A DNA stretch of 64,000 nt from Dermatophagoides farinae (lineage: Eukaryota > Arthropoda > Arachnida > Sarcoptiformes > Pyroglyphidae), in contig NC_134686.1 of NCBI RefSeq assembly GCF_024713945.1, positions 2,690,001 to 2,754,000 of the forward strand, in the 5' to 3' direction. The notes below the pieces were generated by a model that saw only the letters and a list, made by a program, of their open reading frames with translations, did no database searches and was not told where the DNA came from. This document shows, piece after piece, positions 59,367-64,000 of the stretch. The first letter of the stretch is position 1. The number at the start of each line of letters is the position of its first letter. The position numbers and the translations under genes are program-made.

Positions 59367-62300
59367 TCAATTTGATTTGATTGTTGTGGATTTTTGGCTC
59401 TCCAATTCAGCTGTACTTGTTGGCTGTGGATCTGAATTGGTCACTTCAATAATATCTTCAACAATGACCACAAGATTGTCATCATTGTTACCACCATTAC
59501 CACTGAAATCGATGGGAACAATTTTTTGTTGTTGTTGTTGTTGTGATTCATTCTCATTAGCATTGTTGTTGTTGTTGTTGACATGAAAAGTCGACTGGTT
59601 ATGTTTACTACTAGAATCATTATTATCTTTTATTTTTTTATCATCAATTTTGATCATCATTTTGTTGGCGACCGGTTGTTCCATTGTTGTCTTTACATTT
59701 CGACTTAGATCGATCAAATCAGACCGATTTTTACCATGATTATTATCTTGCAGCGATTTCGTTGATTCAACCGACAAAGGTGATACAAGAGTCGAAATGG
59801 CCAGGAATGATCGTTTGTTTTTCTTGTTGTTCTTTTTAGCATTTGAATCATTTTCCTGAGTTGATTTCCTTTTCGATGAATTAGTCGTTGTCGTTGAACC
59901 ATGATTGATGTTTTGGCTTTTAGCAATATTCTCTCCATAATGTTTCATATACAAATCCTGAGAAGTTCGGTGATCAAACATAAAATGATTGGAATTATGA
60001 TCACTCAATGTTGATTGTTTGAATGGAGAAAGATTCAATGAAGGTGATCGGAATGTGTTGACTGGATCCATGTTACGATAGAATATATCTTCAGTTATTC
60101 GATTCTTAAAACTTTCAAATGCTGTAATAGATGATGTTGGACTGCCACTGTTTGTCATTAGATGTGATTGTTGTCGTGATGATTGAAAATTCATTTCTTC
60201 AGATGTTGAATCTTTATGTGGTGGCTGCGTAGTTGTTGCAAATCGAAGCATTTGATTTGTACTAGAGGGACCAAAATCGTTGATCATACGGCCAAGATAA
60301 TTTGGCGATTGTGGGCAGCATTGCTGTGGTGGTGGAGGAGGAGGAGGAAATAAGCGTAAATTTTGTCCTGCAAAAAAATTGATCATTACAACGACAAATT
60401 GAATAATTCAATGTAAACAACAATTGTAAACAACAACATACCCATGAGATTTGGCAGAAAGGAAGGAAAAAAACCAGGCATTACGGAATTCGATTGTTGT
60501 CGAATGATGGTTTTATCTTTGGATAATGCACCATTCTCATTCATCGCCTGTGTACTGTCCGGGCTAGAGTCTCGAAGATCCATGAATGATCGACCTGTTG
60601 GTATCGATGTTGGTGGCGGTAATGATGGCCAAAGGAAGTTGGCATATGGCAATGTGGCCCTCACATTACTTGCCATACAAGCTTTCCACATTATTTCGGC
60701 AAGATTATCCGATGTTGCCGCCATAGTAGGTGCCATTAGATTTGCATTGTCTACAACATTGGCACGTATCGGTCCATAAGAGCTAAAAGCTGGACAAGAA
60801 TCTCGAGCATTATTACCGGTTGATAGTAATGTACTGAGAATAGCCGGATTCGACATTGACATGATAGATTCAGCTGAACGATTTGCAGCCGATGAAAATA
60901 GTGGATCAGATGATGAAATAATTCCAATGTTTGTAGTGGTAGCGATAGGAATTCGATCACGATTATCTTCGTTTATTCTGGCCGTCGATGATGATCCATT
61001 CAAAGTATAGCTGCTGCTATAAATGGAATCCTTCGGACCAGAAGTTGATGAATTAAGATTTTGTAACCAACGTTGATTCATCTTGTCCCGAACAAGTTTA
61101 GCTGTAGAATGAGGTGAATGAAGATGATTATCATAGTCTAATAGCAATGATGTATTTATATCGGTGGTGATCAATTGATGATCAATGTTTGAAAAGCAAG
61201 CTTTTGTGGGCTGCGCTTGTGGCGATGAAGCCGAAGAATGAGACAACGTTGGTGAGGTTAGACGAGATGAGGGTGGTGACGATGGGCAAGGATTAACCAT
61301 TGATGATGACTTTCTATTGGTTGATGATGAAGATGAAGATGATGATGGGGAACCCTTTGCCGTGGTGGTGGTGGATACCATAGAACTGGAGAATATCGCT
61401 GCAGCAATCGCTGATGATGATGATGATGATTTCGATGTAGCCGATGTTGGTGGTCTCGTCGACATTGTTTCCGTCGACTGAATGGTCGGTTTGAATGTTT
61501 TCGTTGTGAGACCACCGAAATGTTGTCGATCATATTGAGCACTGTTGTAGCAAGAATTATGATAGCCATCGAATAAGAAATTCTTGATTATACCGTTACG
61601 ACTGCTGTCCACTATATCATTCAATGATGATGATGATGATTCGGCTACGGGAGAATTTGCATCGACCATTATTTCGGATGTCAAACTCATAGTTGATTTC
61701 GTGTTGATAGATGATTCGATTAGAGTTTGAACATGATGACCACTTGAGTATGGAGGATGTGCAAAACTATGGCTAACATCATTCGAATTGGAAGATGTGG
61801 ATCGATTAGACACGATCGATTGTACGGCTACACTGAATGGATATTCTCGTTTATTATTGTGGTCACAATTTTCCTCTACGACTGATGAATCATTTGATTC
61901 ACGAAGATAATCATCATCCAATGAACCTACATCGCATTCAATGTCTTCATCTTCATCATCATCATCATCATTTTCATCATCCATATGATCATCATTGTCA
62001 ATCGATTTTGTAGTGTTCAACTCTCGATGACAAGAATTTTTGGTGGTGCCATTCTTTTCATCATTATTGAAATTATTTTTTACATTTCGTGATTTAACAG
62101 ATGTGCGATGATTTGTTGTTTCACGTTTAGTTCCATCTTTCGTTATCGTTGATCGGCCAGTATTTTGATTAGAAGGTGAATTATGATTACTATGACGATG
62201 ATGATGATGATGATGTTCTTGATTTTTGGTGAATGAATGTAATGTTGAAGTCATGGCTCGTTTGCGACTTCCGCCATTAAACATTGCTTTCACATCTAAA

Positions 62301-63694
62301 ATTGAAAATTGAAATGTCAAATGAATTCATGCATAATGCAATGTTTGTTTGTACTAATGATAATTACCTTCCCATGCATAGATTATATGATCCGAAGGTT
62401 CAGGATTACCCACCAGTTTGATATGACGACGCCAACTTGTTGTTGTAATGAATTGAAATTGAAATTGAATGGAATTGAATTGAATTCAATGAAAAAAACA
62501 CACATACCTATTAAAGTTGGCTGCATCGGGTTGAACGTATTTGGATGTGGGCAAACGATGTGAATGGAATATGAATTTATTTGGTGAAAAAAACAATGCA
62601 CAATAGCTGCATTTTATACATTTAGCTCTATTCCAACCAATCAACGAAACAGGATTATTATTTTATTTCATATGAGATTGTCGGCTCTTCTTTGGTGGCC
62701 TAACCAAACAAAAAAAAATAAGAAATAACCAACTAACCTTGAACTATTATAACGAGATGGAGTAAAACTACCACGACAGCCCCAAGCACATGAATGATAA
62801 ACATCGAATGAAAATGATTCGGGCAACTTGGGTGGTTCAGTTTCCGCCAAAAATGATTTACAAAGACGTTCGGCTTCACGTTTCGTAATCATACCGCAAC
62901 GACGTGATGATACGGGCATTGCACCGGCTCTTCGAAGTAATTCCAATTGGACCGGTGTACATTGAACACAAGTGATGCCTAATGCAACTCGTCTAATGAT
63001 TGATTGATTGATTGATTAATTGTAGTATAATTATGGAAAATCGTACGAACCTATTGTGAATTTCATTATAACTAAAATTTTTCAACAATGTATTGGATAT
63101 TTGTGCTAAACAAAGCCGTTCTTGGCCATCCATCAATAACGATACAATCGGTATTCCATATAGCATAACATTACGAACTTCATTTCCGACCGAACAATTA
63201 CTACCTACTACAACTAATGGTGAATTATTTGGACCATTCATCGTACTGTTACTAGTATCGTTGGTCTTCAAACTAGCAGCCGTATTCGATCCTGATGTTG
63301 GTGATGATGTTGATGATGATGATTCTTGTTGATAGGTTGGTGAATCGATACTTTTATTATTATTGTGATTTGTCGAACTAAAGTGATTGTGATTGTGATG
63401 ATGTGGTTGCTGTTGTTGTGCAGATGTTGTGGTTGTTGAATGGAACAAATGATTACTGCGTGAATGATGATGATGATGATGATGACCAGGATGTTGAAGC
63501 GGAATTGTTGGTTGACTACTGCTGCTGCTGCTGCTGCTACTGCTGCTGGCCACTGAATTTGATCCTGGATTTGGATCCGTAAAATGGTCTGATTGTTTGT
63601 CATTTGTTGTTGATGGATGATGAAAATTGTTGTTGTAAACGCTACCACCACCACCACCACTGTTACTTATAGTTTCAGCTGATGAAAATAACAT
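59367..63694 (-). CDS. fuss: SKI-family transcriptional corepressor (SKOR/CORL, Fussel)
   Basis: A nuclear corepressor related to Ski/Sno that modulates SMAD signalling, usually in neurons. Exons read from the right: 63051-63694, 62738-62992, 62508-62627, 62368-62435, 60442-62295 and 59367-60367; phases agree and give at least 1313 aa. After a Ser/His/Gln-rich start comes the Ski-homology domain: VMLYGIPIVSLLMDGQERL, ISNTLLKNFSYNEIHN, VALGITCVQCTPVQLELL, AGAMPVSSRRCGMITKREA and DVYHSCAWGCRGSFTPSRYN. The SMAD4-binding SAND-like domain follows, with CIKCSYC, FHSH, QPDAANFNSWRRHIKL and YAWEDVKAMFNGG. The remaining 950 residues are low-complexity with acidic, Ser, Asn and Gln runs. The frame stays open upstream of 63694 to a possible acceptor near 63758, so the true N-terminus may lie in an exon beyond the window. 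Confidence 0.93.
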
Positions 63695-64000
63695 TGCTTC
63701 CGATTGCTGTTGTAATTGACTAGATGATGATGATGGGAAATGATTTTTTTGTTTCTAAGATGATGATGAGGATGAGGGTGGAAAAAAAACATGAAAATTG
63801 ATTGTTGGATCATTTCATGGATTGTTTATTTTTGTTTTAGTAAATTGTGTATAATTAAGTCAATAACGAATAATAAATGTCTTTAAACACTAAACAAAAA
63901 GAGAGATAGAAGTGGCGACAAAAACAACAACATCATCATCATTAATGTGATTGTCATATATACCCCATGGTCCACCAACAACCCCCCCCCCACCACCACG
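63695..64000. other. Upstream part of SKOR, exon edge and intron or flank
   Basis: The SKOR frame continues without a stop from 63694 to a TCTTAG acceptor-like site near 63758, encoding Ser/Gln-rich residues. Beyond that the sequence is non-coding and ends in a C-rich tract at about 63983-63991 followed by CCA repeats. Confidence 0.45.

Overview
The window is nuclear DNA of an animal, most likely an arthropod and probably an acariform mite of the house-dust/scab mite type. It is strongly AT-rich. Its genes have short introns (mostly 55-80 nt), and the proteins carry long runs of Asn, Ser, His and Gln. The best-conserved proteins (ZO-1/Polychaetoid, SKOR/Fussel, NIM1 kinase, RPL10A, RPB8, proteasome alpha-2) match metazoan families. 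A short (TTAGG)n tract of the arthropod telomere type is present. The species assignment is an inference.

Layout. 1-9 kb: mostly non-coding, AT-rich and full of simple repeats, around one large low-complexity exon (2878-4381, minus) that probably starts a transcription factor. 9-22 kb: a compact housekeeping block with NAXE (-), a CHTOP-like mRNA-export factor (+), PSMA2 (+), cytosolic aconitase/IRP1 (-), NDUFA1 (+) and NIM1-type kinase (-). 22-34 kb: about 12 kb with no supportable gene, rich in microsatellites. 34-40 kb: an RGG-box Argonaute (-), RPB8 (+) and UTP18 (-). 40-45 kb: an island of repeats and dead genes. It holds a TA-flanked MITE, a TopBP1-like BRCT pseudogene, a hAT-like MITE, an intron-containing tRNA-Ile(UAU), a minisatellite with an inverted repeat, a small spliced-looking locus of unknown nature, a perfect 23-bp hairpin, a topoisomerase II fragment, an LTR remnant with a tRNA-iMet primer-binding site, and an interstitial telomeric repeat. 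45-64 kb: RPL10A (+), MTG1 (-), ZO-1/Pyd (+, eight coding exons), a Rab-like GTPase (-), BDP1 (-) and SKOR/Fussel (-), the last running to the right edge.

The genes are mostly unrelated in function and packed in alternating orientation. Head-to-head pairs (NAXE/CHTOP, IRP1/NDUFA1, Argonaute/RPB8, MTG1/ZO-1) share 0.35-0.9 kb promoter regions, and tail-to-tail pairs (PSMA2/IRP1, RPB8/UTP18, RPL10A/MTG1, ZO-1/Rab) lie about 85-220 bp apart. Two otherwise intact conserved genes (IRP1 with two, ZO-1 with one) carry single-base insertions that break the frame; these are most simply assembly errors but should be checked. Splice sites were placed by eye using GT/AG, phase and family conservation. 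No transcript or database search was available.
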